The notes: generated from the sequence alone by a model not told the origin. A stretch of DNA of 64,000 nucleotides from CAWUFC02 sp963921335 (GCA_963921335.3 CAWUFC020000002.1:1302001-1366000), one strand, 5' to 3'. Shown: positions 43,906-53,889, numbered from the stretch's first letter. A program made the numbers and translations.

Positions 43906-45516
43906 ATGAGAACCATGAATCGCAACATCGTGCTGGTCTTGACCGGCATACTGGTTATCTACTTCCTGCTGCTCGACACGCTGGCAAAGCCGCTTTTCGA
44001 GAGCCAGGCCAGCGAAATGTATGGGGCGGAAATACGGGTGTCTTCCCTGCAGGTATCGCCCTTTGTCGGACGCATCACCCTGCACGACCTGCGCGTTGCA
44101 GACCGTTCCAATGCGATGCGCAACCTGGCCGAGGCCGATCGCGCATTTATCGACATTAACATGTTAAGACTGGCACAGGACGTGATCGACGTAGAGCAAC
44201 TGGACGTCGAGGGATTGCTGGTGTTTGCACCCCGCGACACCGAAGCGCAGATTTTGAGGCCACTGGTCAGCGACGATAGCGGCATCGCCCAAATGGGCCT
44301 GCCTGACTTTTCGGTCCCGGATGTCGATGAATTGATCGACAGTCAGCGTGACAAGCTCGACGCCGACATCAATGCCCTGAAAACCGGTATGGAGCAAGGC
44401 GAAGCGGAGTGGCGAGAGAAAATTGCCTCACTGCCTACCGCCGAGGATATAGAGAATTATCGCAAGCGAATCCGCAGCATCAAGCGCAGCGGTGGGCTAT
44501 CCGGGGCTCTGAGCTCCCTGGGAGAAGCGCAACAGGTGCAAAAAGAAATCCAGGCTGACCTGCGACGCATCGAGACCATGAGCAAAGAGTTTCGCGGTGA
44601 TATTACGGAGATGCGCGAAGAGTTGGCCAGAGCCGCCAGGTTACCGCAGATCCACACTCGCGAGCTGATCAGTTCCATTGGTCTGGATAGTGATCAGCTG
44701 GCCCAGATAGGCAATCAAATCCTGCGCGGTGAGCTATCCGGCATTCTTCAGCAGGTACTGGCTCCGGTAGCGTATTCCAACGAAGGCAGTATCAACCCGG
44801 AAACCACCATGCCCATCATGATCAAGAAAGCGACGGTCAGCGGCCCACTGCTACCCTCTGGCGCCGGTCTCAGTGCCCGCGGCGAACTCACCGATTTTGC
44901 CTGGCCCCTGGTCAATGCAGAGCAACCCGCGAAGCTCGTGCTCAACGGGGAAACCCTGGATGGGGGCACACTGGCACTTATGGCCAGCGTGGATCACCGC
45001 GATACCCCCAACAACAGTGTCGAAGTCGATATTCAAAGGCTGCCGCTGCGCAATATGCCACTCGCGGGTAGCGAGGGCATGACTATTACCCTGGATCAGT
45101 CCCTGGCTAATCTGACGGGTAGGCTGGATATTCAGGGTGACAAACTGGTGGGCGTGCTCGACGAAACCTTTTCCGCCACGGTGTTCGATATCGACCTGTC
45201 TGAAGATGCTGACCAGGGGACTCGACTGATTGCGGAGGTATTGGAAAGCAGCAACGATTTTATGATGAGCATGAATATTGGCGGCACAGTGTTCGAGCCG
45301 GAGGTGTCATTTTCCGCCAATCTGGACCAGCTGATTGCAAGCACCCTGGAGACCGCTATTTCCGATCAGGTGCAGAAACTGACCAATGACCTGCAAAACC
45401 AGATCAGCGATCAGATCGGCCCCCAGATTACCTCGGCGCGTGAGCAATTCGACAGCCTGGCAGCCCTGGAGCAAGACCTTCAGAAAAACCTGAGCCAGCT
45501 GTCCCGACTCAAGTAA
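43906..45516 (+). CDS. AsmA-like/TIGR03545-type envelope protein
   Basis: A 536-aa protein with one N-terminal membrane helix (about 8-26), then a large region likely in the periplasm. Features are SSLQVSPFVGRITLHDLRVAD, a helical/coiled central part (about 150-270, RKRIRSIKRSGGLSGALSSL), and a C-terminal beta-rich part resembling AsmA-type tails. I recall a similar TIGR03545 family, of unknown function. A role in membrane lipid traffic, as for AsmA relatives, is speculative. It is convergent with hemY (3 bases between stops). Confidence 0.65.
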   Translation: MRTMNRNIVLVLTGILVIYFLLLDTLAKPLFESQASEMYGAEIRVSSLQVSPFVGRITLHDLRVADRSNAMRNLAEADRAFIDINMLRLAQDVIDVEQLDVEGLLVFAPRDTEAQILRPLVSDDSGIAQMGLPDFSVPDVDELIDSQRDKLDADINALKTGMEQGEAEWREKIASLPTAEDIENYRKRIRSIKRSGGLSGALSSLGEAQQVQKEIQADLRRIETMSKEFRGDITEMREELARAARLPQIHTRELISSIGLDSDQLAQIGNQILRGELSGILQQVLAPVAYSNEGSINPETTMPIMIKKATVSGPLLPSGAGLSARGELTDFAWPLVNAEQPAKLVLNGETLDGGTLALMASVDHRDTPNNSVEVDIQRLPLRNMPLAGSEGMTITLDQSLANLTGRLDIQGDKLVGVLDETFSATVFDIDLSEDADQGTRLIAEVLESSNDFMMSMNIGGTVFEPEVSFSANLDQLIASTLETAISDQVQKLTNDLQNQISDQIGPQITSAREQFDSLAALEQDLQKNLSQLSRLK

Positions 45517-45519
45517 GAA

Positions 45520-46740
45520 TCAGCTGGCCCGCAAATCCTGTCGAGGCAACGGCAGTTCAGGCAGGCTGTTTTCCACCAAAAGCAGTCCCTCCCGATAATA
45601 CTGGGCACTCTGCTCCCGCTCACCCATTCGAAACAACAGTCGCGCCAGTTCTGCACAGGCTTCTGAACTGGCCTCTTGCTGGTGACTGCTGCTGAAATAG
45701 TCCCGCGCCTTGCCCCACAATTTTTCCCTCAGGCACAGACGCCCCAGAGCCAGCAGCAATTGCGCATCATTGGCGTGCTGACCCAACCAGCCCTCTGCGC
45801 GCTGCAGCTGCTTTGCAGAGTCAGCACCGGCGCAAAGCCCATACAGCCGTACCAGGGAGGGCTGCCAGTCCTTCTTCAGGGCTTTGAGTAATAGTTTTTC
45901 TGCGGGCACATCGGCGCCAAAGGCCAGTAAACGCTCAACGTAGATGGCCAGCACATCGCTATCGCGACGCTGCTCATCTGCACAAGCCGCCCAGGCCTGG
46001 GCAAGTGCCTCTTCTGAATCAGCATTGTGTAGCAAACCAATACTGCAGCGTTTGGCCAGCGCAGCCATATCAACCGAGTCGTTGCGCCCGTGCTTACGAA
46101 GATTGGGCAGCAAGGTGGTGAGCCCACCCCAATCGTCCGCGGCCTGATAGGCATCCGCCAACAGCTGAACCACCAGTGCATTACTGCTGGCACCGCTGCC
46201 CAGGGCATTGAGTGTTTCGGCTGCCCGAGCCGGCTGGTGGTTAGCCAGCAACAGTTTCGCTCGCGAAATCGCCGCTGCCAGCTCGTCAGGGTGCTCACCC
46301 CCTTCAAGTTCGAGATAGTGGGCTTCGGACTGATCAACCTCGCCCAGCGCACTGCTACTCTCAGCGGCCAACAAAAAATTGAGTGCAGGCTGCGGGCTTT
46401 CTGCCGCTGAGGACAACAGAACCCTGCGCGCCTGAGTGTACTCGCCCCTGAAAAAATGGAGCGCCCCACGAGCGGTGAGCCGGCGCCCGCGCTCGAGTCG
46501 ACGGTTCTCCAGCCATTGAGAGAGATTGCCCTTGCTCTGTACCACTGCCCGCAAAAAACGAAACAGGTAATAAAGCACCAGGGTCAACGACACCGCCAGT
46601 AACATACCGACCCAGATACTGGTCTCGACAGTGTGCTGACCATAGGCAATCAGCACATAACCGGGGTCTGATTCAACAAGAGCGACCAGAGCGACGCTGC
46701 CCAATAGAGCCAGCAACACACCGATAAAAAGAGCCCTCAT
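45520..46740 (-). CDS. hemY: HemY-like protein
   Basis: A 406-aa inner-membrane protein with two N-terminal helices (about 5-25 and 40-60) followed by TPR-like helical repeats (about 95-390). HemY-type proteins follow hemX in gammaproteobacteria and are linked to late heme synthesis without known enzyme activity. ATG overlaps the hemX stop by 4 bases. Last gene of algZ-algR-hemC-hemD-hemX-hemY. Confidence 0.9.
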   Translation of the reverse strand: MRALFIGVLLALLGSVALVALVESDPGYVLIAYGQHTVETSIWVGMLLAVSLTLVLYYLFRFLRAVVQSKGNLSQWLENRRLERGRRLTARGALHFFRGEYTQARRVLLSSAAESPQPALNFLLAAESSSALGEVDQSEAHYLELEGGEHPDELAAAISRAKLLLANHQPARAAETLNALGSGASSNALVVQLLADAYQAADDWGGLTTLLPNLRKHGRNDSVDMAALAKRCSIGLLHNADSEEALAQAWAACADEQRRDSDVLAIYVERLLAFGADVPAEKLLLKALKKDWQPSLVRLYGLCAGADSAKQLQRAEGWLGQHANDAQLLLALGRLCLREKLWGKARDYFSSSHQQEASSEACAELARLLFRMGEREQSAQYYREGLLLVENSLPELPLPRQDLRAS

Positions 46741-47939
46741 TGGCCCGCCACCCGATGTCGTTCGCCGATCGCCGTCCTGACTGCAGCTATGGAAGTGGTC
46801 AGGTCGGGGTAATTCACACTGACATCCAGAGTTTGCAGTGAGGCGAGCTCTTCATCGATAGCCCGGGTGGAAGTTTCGTCACTGCTAAAGAACTCAGCCA
46901 GCCAGCGCCGGGTATCAGCCAGGCTTTCCTGATAGAGGACCTGGTTGCGGGACAATAGCGCGGAACGGGACTGCTCCAACAACATGCGCAGGTTCTGTCG
47001 AACCAGCTGCTTGCGTTGAGGGTCAATCAAAGCCTGGTAATCACTGTCCCTGCGTCGATACACCAAATAGCTGGAAAATTTGTCGAGGGCAGCATCAATC
47101 CCCGTGCTCAAACGTTCTTCCCAACCCAGCTCAGCATCTACCGCTTCGACTTCGGTCTCGATCACAGGCAGCTCAAACAGCATGAGAGCATCAACCTGGC
47201 CAATCAGCGCCTGGATACGCATCCAGGTGCCATCAATATCGAGGGCAGGTACGGCTCGCAGCGCTGCAAGATCAGAGGCTAGAGCCAAACGCACGCCGTT
47301 TAGCGCTGGGTCATCCAGCTCGAGAAGAATATCATCGGCACTGGCGAGCAGGGCCAGCGCAGAGCGCAAATCAGCCGCCACCAGCAAACGCTGGTTGGCA
47401 AGCCGCAGTAGGTATTCGGTTTCCGCCAGCACCCAGTCATCGCGATCGGCATTACCCAGCTCCAGGAGTCGCTGACGCTGATTCTGCAACATGCTCTCAA
47501 GCTGGTTGAGCTGAGCCTCATTGGCTGCTTCCTGCTGCGCCAGCTGTGCCCGGAGTGCATCCTGGGCACTGCCGAGTTCCTGCAACGCAGCCTGCTGGTT
47601 CTGCATCAGCTGTGCTTCTACACCAGCCAGTTCAGACTTCACGATACTGGCGGGATCGGGTTGCTCCGCTGCGCCGGCAAGCATGCCCTGGTAATACTGC
47701 CAACCACTCAGGCCAAGTGCCGCCAGTGCCAGCAGCAGAGCCAGCACACCGGCGCCACTGCCGCCAGATTTGGCTGGCGCTTCGGGTTGCTGGGCAGGGG
47801 CAGCGGCTGCCGTGTCAGAGAGCGTATCTGATGCGAATTCAGAATCTTCTTTCACTGCAGCGCCTTCAGGTGAGGTTTCGATATCGACCTGCTCCGTGCC
47901 CTCTTCTTCATGCCTCTTTTGCGAATCGGTATCGCTCAA
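46737..47939 (-). CDS. hemX: HemX-like protein
   Basis: A 400-aa protein with an acidic, low-complexity N-terminus (about 1-60), one membrane helix (about 64-88, GVLALLLALAALGLSGWQYYQG), a long coiled coil (about 100-170), and the HemX-like domain (about 180-395). It is annotated as a uroporphyrinogen-III methyltransferase homologue, but catalytic function is doubtful. It overlaps hemD by 4 bases and hemY by 4. Confidence 0.9.
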   Translation of the reverse strand: MSDTDSQKRHEEEGTEQVDIETSPEGAAVKEDSEFASDTLSDTAAAAPAQQPEAPAKSGGSGAGVLALLLALAALGLSGWQYYQGMLAGAAEQPDPASIVKSELAGVEAQLMQNQQAALQELGSAQDALRAQLAQQEAANEAQLNQLESMLQNQRQRLLELGNADRDDWVLAETEYLLRLANQRLLVAADLRSALALLASADDILLELDDPALNGVRLALASDLAALRAVPALDIDGTWMRIQALIGQVDALMLFELPVIETEVEAVDAELGWEERLSTGIDAALDKFSSYLVYRRRDSDYQALIDPQRKQLVRQNLRMLLEQSRSALLSRNQVLYQESLADTRRWLAEFFSSDETSTRAIDEELASLQTLDVSVNYPDLTTSIAAVRTAIGERHRVAGQ

Positions 47940-48694
47940 GTTGTATTCCTCATTTGTAAGGCCCTCAGCATGGCCGCATCGGTGGCATTCTCAGCAACCA
48001 GCAATTTAGCCAGTCCCATTTCGGCTGCCAGTTCAGCGACTCTTGGGCCGGGCACCACCAGTGTAGCTTCGGCCAGGATTTCAACCGCATTCGGGCCAAG
48101 CAATGACACCATATTGTCCAGCCCTTCGCCACTGCTGACCAGCACGGTATCGACGGTACCGGAGGTAAACAGTGCGCTGAATGGCCCGCGGTCGTGCATC
48201 GCTGGCTGTCTCCGATAGGTTTCCAGAGAGTCGACCTGAGCACCACGGGCCTGTAGCTGGGCGCGAATATAGTCGCGACCTCCCTCACCTTTTACCAGCA
48301 ACACTTTATGGCCGGCTACACTGGCCAACTGGGGCAGAGCCAGCAAGCCCTCACTGTCCATCTGTTCCGGATAAATAGCCTGGATACCAAACTCCAGCAG
48401 CAAGTCTGCACTGGATCGGCCAACGCCATACCAGTTAATACCCATGGGCAATTGCGGCCAGAACTGCTCAAACCAGGTCATGCCGCCACGCACCGCATTG
48501 GCGCTGACAAAAACAACGTGCTGGTAAAGATCCAGGTCTATGACCCGCTGCCGGGATTCAGCGAACGGCTCCTTAAAGTAGTCAATTTGGAGCATCGGCC
48601 GGTGAACCACCGAATATCCCTGCTTTTCAAGGGCTGCGCACAGCTTATCGGCCTGCCCGGCCGGGCGTGTCACCAGTACCTGGGCCTCAGCCAT
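47936..48694 (-). CDS. hemD: Uroporphyrinogen-III synthase HemD
   Basis: Closes and inverts ring D of hydroxymethylbilane to give uroporphyrinogen III. The 252-aa protein starts MAEAQVLVTRPAGQADKLCAALE and has the conserved VFVSANAVRGG segment near 63-73 and VLVSSGEGLDNM near 175. ATG 48694 overlaps hemC by 8 bases; the longer frame upstream has no similarity. Confidence 0.95.
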   Translation of the reverse strand: MAEAQVLVTRPAGQADKLCAALEKQGYSVVHRPMLQIDYFKEPFAESRQRVIDLDLYQHVVFVSANAVRGGMTWFEQFWPQLPMGINWYGVGRSSADLLLEFGIQAIYPEQMDSEGLLALPQLASVAGHKVLLVKGEGGRDYIRAQLQARGAQVDSLETYRRQPAMHDRGPFSALFTSGTVDTVLVSSGEGLDNMVSLLGPNAVEILAEATLVVPGPRVAELAAEMGLAKLLVAENATDAAMLRALQMRNTT

Positions 48695-49625
48695 AAACCT
48701 GTGCCAGGATTTCTCCGGCACCCTGGGCCAGCAACTGTTCGGCGACTTCAATGCCCAGATCTTCAACCTGGTCTGTGTGGGCACGGCCCTCAGCGCGCAA
48801 AAGTCGACTGCCGTCGGGCATACCGACCAATCCACGCAGGTACACCAAATCGGCATTATCCTCGTCAAACTGGGCAAATGCGGCAATGGGAACCTGGCAG
48901 CCACCTTGCAAATGCTGATTCATGGCCCGTTCTGCGCGCACACACAAACTGGTGGGTTCATGCGCCAGCGGACCCAACAACGCCATGGTTTCCTCATCAC
49001 CTTCGCGCAGCTCGATACCCACAGCACCCTGGCCACCAGCCGGCAGGGATAACGCCAAGGGCAATCGCTGGCGAACACGATCGGCGAAGCCCAGTCTCAA
49101 CAACCCCGCGGTTGCCAGAATAATGGCATCGTACTGACCCTCATCGAGCTTTCTCAGGCGAGTATTCACGTTCCCGCGCAGAAAATCGATGGTCAGATCG
49201 GGGCGCAGGGTACGCAGCTGGCACTCTCTGCGCAGACTGGAGGTACCGACAACACTGCCGGGGGGCAGCGCATCAATACTCTCAAAGTCAGCGCTGACCA
49301 GTGCATCCCTGGGGTCTTCGCGCTCACAGATCACCCCAAGGCCAAGGCCCTCTGGAAACTCCATCGGCACGTCCTTCATGGAGTGCACGGCAATATCGGC
49401 GCGGTGCTCCAGCAAAGCCGTTTCCAGTTCCTTAACAAACAACCCCTTGCCACCCACTTTGGCCAACGGTACATCCAGCAGCTGGTCGCCCCGTGAAGTC
49501 ATGCCTACCAGTTCCACCTGCAAGCCGGGATGGGTCTGCTGCAACAGCGTCTTGACGTGATTGGCCTGCCACAGGGCAAGAGGACTTTCGCGGGTAGCGA
49601 TACGAATTAACTTGGAATCAGGCAT
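48687..49625 (-). CDS. hemC: Porphobilinogen deaminase HemC
   Basis: Polymerises four porphobilinogen into hydroxymethylbilane. The 312-aa protein has the catalytic Asp85 (HSMKDVP), the substrate-binding Arg cluster (GTSSLRRECQL), and the dipyrromethane-cofactor cysteine Cys243 (GGCQVPIAAFA). It follows algR by 14 bases. Domain order and length match E. coli HemC. Confidence 0.97.
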   Translation of the reverse strand: MPDSKLIRIATRESPLALWQANHVKTLLQQTHPGLQVELVGMTSRGDQLLDVPLAKVGGKGLFVKELETALLEHRADIAVHSMKDVPMEFPEGLGLGVICEREDPRDALVSADFESIDALPPGSVVGTSSLRRECQLRTLRPDLTIDFLRGNVNTRLRKLDEGQYDAIILATAGLLRLGFADRVRQRLPLALSLPAGGQGAVGIELREGDEETMALLGPLAHEPTSLCVRAERAMNQHLQGGCQVPIAAFAQFDEDNADLVYLRGLVGMPDGSRLLRAEGRAHTDQVEDLGIEVAEQLLAQGAGEILAQVYG

Positions 49626-49639
49626 CGGGCCATGATACC

Positions 49640-50364
49640 TCAGCGCCGGCGCAACTGCTGCTTGACTTCACCCAGTAAGCGGCGGCTGACCACCGGAGAG
49701 ACATCACAGTCATGCAAATGCACCACCCATTGTTCGCCCGAACGCTGCAAACCCACCACCCATTGCAGATTCACCAGGCTGTTGCGATGCACCCGCAAAA
49801 ACTGCTCACCAAACTCCTGCTCCAGCTCCTTCAGGCTATCGGGAATAACCAATTCGCCACCGGGAGACAGGGCTTTGACATATTTCTGTTCCGCGACGAA
49901 ACAACGGATGTCTGAGACCGCCACCATCTCGAGGCCGCGATGACTGTCAGCGGTGATATGGGCACGCGCTCCGCCGCCTTGTCCGATACTCTCGAGCTGC
50001 ACTCGATTGAGACGCCCGGCGCTCTCAATCGCGGCCCGCAGTTTGTCCTCACGCACCGGTTTGAGCAAGTAGGCAGCCGCCTGCTGCTCCAGGGCCTGTA
50101 GTGCATAGTCGTCATAAGCGGTGCAAAAAACCACTGCGGGGGGGGCTGCTCAAGCTTTGCAAGTTCAGCGGCCACCTCGATGCCATCCATCCCCGGCATA
50201 CGAATATCCAGCAACAACAGATCAGGCTGCCACAGGGCAACCTGTTCCAGGGCCTGACGGCCATTGCCGGCCTCTTCAATCTGAAAATCTGGCCCGATGC
50301 CGGCCAACAGTCGACGCAAACGTTCCCGGGCCAGTGGCTCGTCATCAACCAGCAAGCACTTCAC
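49640..50364 (-). pseudogene. algR: LytTR response regulator AlgR-like, frameshifted at a C8 tract
   Basis: N-terminal receiver domain (from GTG 50364, MKCLLVDDEPLARERLRRLL..., phosphoacceptor in LLLLDIRMPG) and C-terminal LytTR DNA-binding domain (VAVSDIRCFVAEQKYVKAL...HRNSLVNLQWVVGL) are in different frames. The break lies in a run of eight C on the coding strand (plus-strand G 50138-50145) after LEQP. Expected continuation is AVVFCTAYDDYALQA. One added C gives 241 aa, close to P. aeruginosa AlgR (248). If real, the product would lack its output domain. Its GTG overlaps the algZ stop (4 bases). Regulates alginate/type IV pilus or virulence genes in Pseudomonas; here the targets are unknown. 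Confidence 0.88.
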
Positions 50365-51404
50365 GCCGACTCCCCCAGGGGATAACTCAACTGAACCCGA
50401 TAGCTGCCAGGCAGTTGCTCCGAATCGCAACGCCCTGAATCGCCATACAATCCGGAGAGACGCTGGCGAATATTCTCCAGCGCCATGTGCAGACCCTCGC
50501 CGGCCTGGGTACGCCCTTCGATCGGCATGGGGTTATTAACTTCGGCGACCAGCATACCGCCCTCGCTGGTGATCCCGATATGAATACTGCCACCCTCTGG
50601 CAATTGTGCGACGCCGTGATAGACGGCATTTTCCAGCAGTGGCTGCAGTATCAGTGAGGGCATAGGCTGACTCAGCAGCTCATCGTCCACCTGCCAACTC
50701 ACCTGCAAACGATCTCCCAGGCGCAGTTCCTCAATGCGTAGATAGAGGCGACACAGGTGCAGCTCGTTAGCCAGGGTTTTATCCCGCTCATCATCAGCCA
50801 GGCTGGCGCGAAACAGCTCCGCCAGGTCTTCCACCGCCCGCTCCGCATCGGTTGGCCGAATACTGATCAGGCTCGCAATGCTGTTCATGGTATTGAACAG
50901 AAAATGCGGCCGGATACGTGCACGCAGGGAATCCAGCCTGGCCTGCAGTTCTGCCTGTTCGCGCTCGCGAAGCTGCTGTTGCAGGTAAAAGTAGCGCAGA
51001 GCAATGCCGCCAATAACAGCGGCCACCAGCACGTTGCGCAGCAACCACCAGCGATTGAGCTCACCATAAACACTGGCATCAAAGGCCGTGCTGGCGACGA
51101 TGGAACTGAAGCCGGTAACCAGCAGGATGATCACGTAGCTGACGACCACACCCACAAATAGCGACAGACGCGCGAGCAACTTGCGTAATGCGCAGATAAG
51201 CGCCGCGCAAAGCATCACGATCCACTGCACGAACAGGGAGGCCAGTGCCAGGCGATACCAGCTGAATTCGGGCAGGCTGCTGTCGCCGAGCACGTATACC
51301 AGCACGAGCAACTCCGCCACGATGAACAGAATCATGACTGATTTGGTGGCACAGAGGTCGGGAATAAAGAACTCCCGCTGTGGGTTATGGCTGGCCTCGG
51401 CCAT
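50361..51404 (-). CDS. algZ: LytS-type sensor histidine kinase AlgZ/FimS
   Basis: A 347-aa inner-membrane kinase with four N-terminal hydrophobic helices (about 25-145) and a His-kinase domain. The phosphoacceptor region RIRPHFLFNTMNSIASL carries the His (about residue 175), and an ATP-binding end follows (PSLILQPLLENAVYHGV; ENIRQRL). This type lacks a canonical H-box and has a simplified HATPase. It partners AlgR, encoded next with a 4-base overlap. Divergent from argH. Confidence 0.92.
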   Translation of the reverse strand: MAEASHNPQREFFIPDLCATKSVMILFIVAELLVLVYVLGDSSLPEFSWYRLALASLFVQWIVMLCAALICALRKLLARLSLFVGVVVSYVIILLVTGFSSIVASTAFDASVYGELNRWWLLRNVLVAAVIGGIALRYFYLQQQLREREQAELQARLDSLRARIRPHFLFNTMNSIASLISIRPTDAERAVEDLAELFRASLADDERDKTLANELHLCRLYLRIEELRLGDRLQVSWQVDDELLSQPMPSLILQPLLENAVYHGVAQLPEGGSIHIGITSEGGMLVAEVNNPMPIEGRTQAGEGLHMALENIRQRLSGLYGDSGRCDSEQLPGSYRVQLSYPLGESA

Positions 51405-51481
51405 TCAAGGGAATCTCCGATTCTTATGCTGTTATACTTGCATCCCTGACCATTAGCAGCAAGCCCGGGAATCCCCAATTC

Positions 51482-52879
51482 ATGAGTGATTCAGACCAGA
51501 CCAGCAAACTCTGGGGTGGCCGCTTCAGCGAAGCCACCGACAGTTTTGTACAACGTTTTACCGCCTCGGTGACGTTCGACCAGCGCATGGCGAACCAGGA
51601 CATCCAGGGCTCACTGGCGCACGCCAATATGCTGGCTGCTGTCGGCGTACTCTCGGCAGGTGAACTCAATGCCATTAGCGACGGCCTGCAACAGGTACTG
51701 GCCGAAATAGAGAGCGGCGAGTTTCAATGGTCGGTAGAGTTGGAAGACGTGCACATGAACATCGAGGCGCGCCTGACCCAGTTGATCGGCGATGCGGGCA
51801 AAAAGCTGCACACAGGTCGCTCGCGCAACGATCAGGTCGCAACTGATATACGCCTGTACCTGCGCGCTGCCATTGATCTGATCGGTTCGGAGATGAGCCG
51901 TCTGCAGGCCGGAATCATTGATCTGGCCCGGCAACAGGCTGACACCATCATGCCGGGCTTTACTCACCTGCAAACGGCACAGCCGGTCAGTTTTGGTCAT
52001 CATCTGCTAGCCTGGAACGAAATGCTGGAACGGGACTATGGTCGTCTGCAGGATTGCCGTGCCCGCATGAACCAGAGCCCTCTGGGCGCAGCTGCACTGG
52101 CCGGTACTACTTATCCTATCGACAGGGAAATGACCGCCAGCGCCCTTGGCTTTGATAAACCCACAGAAAATTCACTGGATTCCGTGTCCGATCGGGATTT
52201 CGCCATCGAGTTCTGCAGCTTCGCTGCCCTGCTGCTGACACATATGTCGCGCATCTCAGAAGAGCTGGTGCTGTGGACCTCCGCCCAGTTCAACTTTGTT
52301 GAGCTGCCGGACCGGTTCTGCACCGGTTCTTCCATCATGCCCCAGAAAAAGAACCCCGATGTGCCGGAGCTGGTGCGCGGCAAAGTGGGCCGGGTCAACG
52401 GGCATCTGATGTCCTTGCTCACCCTGATGAAGAGCCAGCCACTGGCGTACAACAAGGACAACCAGGAAGACAAGGAGCCGCTATTCGATACTGTGGATAC
52501 GGTGTTGGACTGCCTGCGCGCCTTTGCCGACATGGTGCCGGCGATCAACCCCCGGGAAGATGTGATGCGCGAAGCGGCCAAGCGCGGTTTTTCGACTGCC
52601 ACGGATCTTGCCGATTATCTGGTTGGGCTGGGCATTCCGTTTCGTGACGCGCACGAAATCGTTGGCTCTGCTGTCGCCCACGGTGTCGAAACGAACACCG
52701 ATCTCGCAGACATGAGCCTGGAGACCTTGCAAGACTTTTGCCCCCAGATTGAGGCAAACGTTTTCGAGATCCTCACCCTTGAGGGCTCGGTCGCCGCGCG
52801 CGATCACCTGGGTGGCACCGCGCCGGCACAAGTGCGGGCAGCCGCGGATCGCGCCATGCAAAGACTGGAGCAACGATGA
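51482..52879 (+). CDS. argH: Argininosuccinate lyase
   Basis: Last step of arginine synthesis, argininosuccinate to arginine and fumarate. The 465-aa protein starts MSDSDQTSKLWGGRFSEATDSFVQRF and has TGRSRNDQVATD near residue 110 and the superfamily signature GSSIMPQKKNPD near 282-293, with the catalytic serine loop. ATG 51482 is chosen over a longer upstream frame without similarity. A TATACT box lies at 51433. The stop overlaps the next ATG by 4 bases. Confidence 0.97.
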   Translation: MSDSDQTSKLWGGRFSEATDSFVQRFTASVTFDQRMANQDIQGSLAHANMLAAVGVLSAGELNAISDGLQQVLAEIESGEFQWSVELEDVHMNIEARLTQLIGDAGKKLHTGRSRNDQVATDIRLYLRAAIDLIGSEMSRLQAGIIDLARQQADTIMPGFTHLQTAQPVSFGHHLLAWNEMLERDYGRLQDCRARMNQSPLGAAALAGTTYPIDREMTASALGFDKPTENSLDSVSDRDFAIEFCSFAALLLTHMSRISEELVLWTSAQFNFVELPDRFCTGSSIMPQKKNPDVPELVRGKVGRVNGHLMSLLTLMKSQPLAYNKDNQEDKEPLFDTVDTVLDCLRAFADMVPAINPREDVMREAAKRGFSTATDLADYLVGLGIPFRDAHEIVGSAVAHGVETNTDLADMSLETLQDFCPQIEANVFEILTLEGSVAARDHLGGTAPAQVRAAADRAMQRLEQR

Positions 52880-53889
52880 TCAAATTTATACTGGGCGCCG
52901 TACTCGGAGCGATTCTCGCCAGTGCCTACTTTATAAGTCAGAGCCTGAGCTCATCGGCACCCTCTACCTTCGCCAGCGCTGAATCTACAGCCGCGCTGGA
53001 ACGACTCATGGAGCGCATCAGCCCGCACATGGGTACCATGCTGACCGGTGACATCGCCGAGCAGCGCCAGGTGCTGGACGAAAACCTGTACGGACCACTC
53101 ATTGAAGAAGCCCGCCAATTGCATCCCGTTGTTGAGGAAGTGCTGGAAATCGACGGTGTTTACACCGAGGTATTCACTCCCCTCTCTGGCATACCCACAG
53201 AAAACAAGAACCGGGTGCTGATCAACCTGCACGGTGGAGGGTTTACGTTTGGCGCCCGCACCGAGGGACGCCTGGAGTCCATACCCGTGGCTGATGTCGC
53301 GCGAATGAAGGTAATTAGCGTGGACTATCGCCAGGGACCCGAACACCGCTTTCCAGCCGCCAGCGAAGACGTCGCCACGGTCTACCAGCACCTGTTACAG
53401 AGCTACGAGCCGAAACAAATCGGTATTTTCGGCTGCTCCGCAGGTGGCCTGCTGACCGCCCAATCACTGGCCTGGTTCCAAAAGGAAGGCCTGCCCACCC
53501 CCGGGGCAGCAGGTATCTTCTGCGCTGGAGCGGGTCCTTTTGACCTCGGCGATTCCCATTCGATCAGCAGGATGTTCAATGCTGACCTCGGCGATGACAC
53601 CATGGCATACCTCGCGGATGTCGACTGGAATGACCCATTGGTTGCACAGCTGGACCACCCCGATGTCCTGGCCAAGTTCCCACCGACAATGCTGATTTCA
53701 AGCACCAGGGATATGGCCATGAGCCCGGCACTAGCCACCCACCAGAGACTACTGGCGGCGGGTGCTGAGTCGGAGCTTCATATCTATGAAGGCCTGATTC
53801 ACTATTTCTTCATGGACGCCGCTGTGCCTGAATCGCAACAGGTATTTGACCTGACGGCGCGTTTTTTTGATCGTCACCTGGCGCGCTAG
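52876..53889 (+). CDS. Hormone-sensitive-lipase-like esterase (alpha/beta hydrolase)
   Basis: A 337-aa protein with an N-terminal signal anchor (about 2-22) and an alpha/beta-hydrolase domain. The oxyanion-hole motif HGGGF is at 119-123, the nucleophile elbow GCSAG has Ser188 (family IV normally GDSAG, so the Asp is replaced by Cys), Asp lies in SSTRDMAMS and His in GLIHYFF. It should be periplasmic or membrane-tethered. ATG overlaps argH by 4 bases, so it is in that operon. Substrate unknown. Confidence 0.87.
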   Translation: MIKFILGAVLGAILASAYFISQSLSSSAPSTFASAESTAALERLMERISPHMGTMLTGDIAEQRQVLDENLYGPLIEEARQLHPVVEEVLEIDGVYTEVFTPLSGIPTENKNRVLINLHGGGFTFGARTEGRLESIPVADVARMKVISVDYRQGPEHRFPAASEDVATVYQHLLQSYEPKQIGIFGCSAGGLLTAQSLAWFQKEGLPTPGAAGIFCAGAGPFDLGDSHSISRMFNADLGDDTMAYLADVDWNDPLVAQLDHPDVLAKFPPTMLISSTRDMAMSPALATHQRLLAAGAESELHIYEGLIHYFFMDAAVPESQQVFDLTARFFDRHLAR

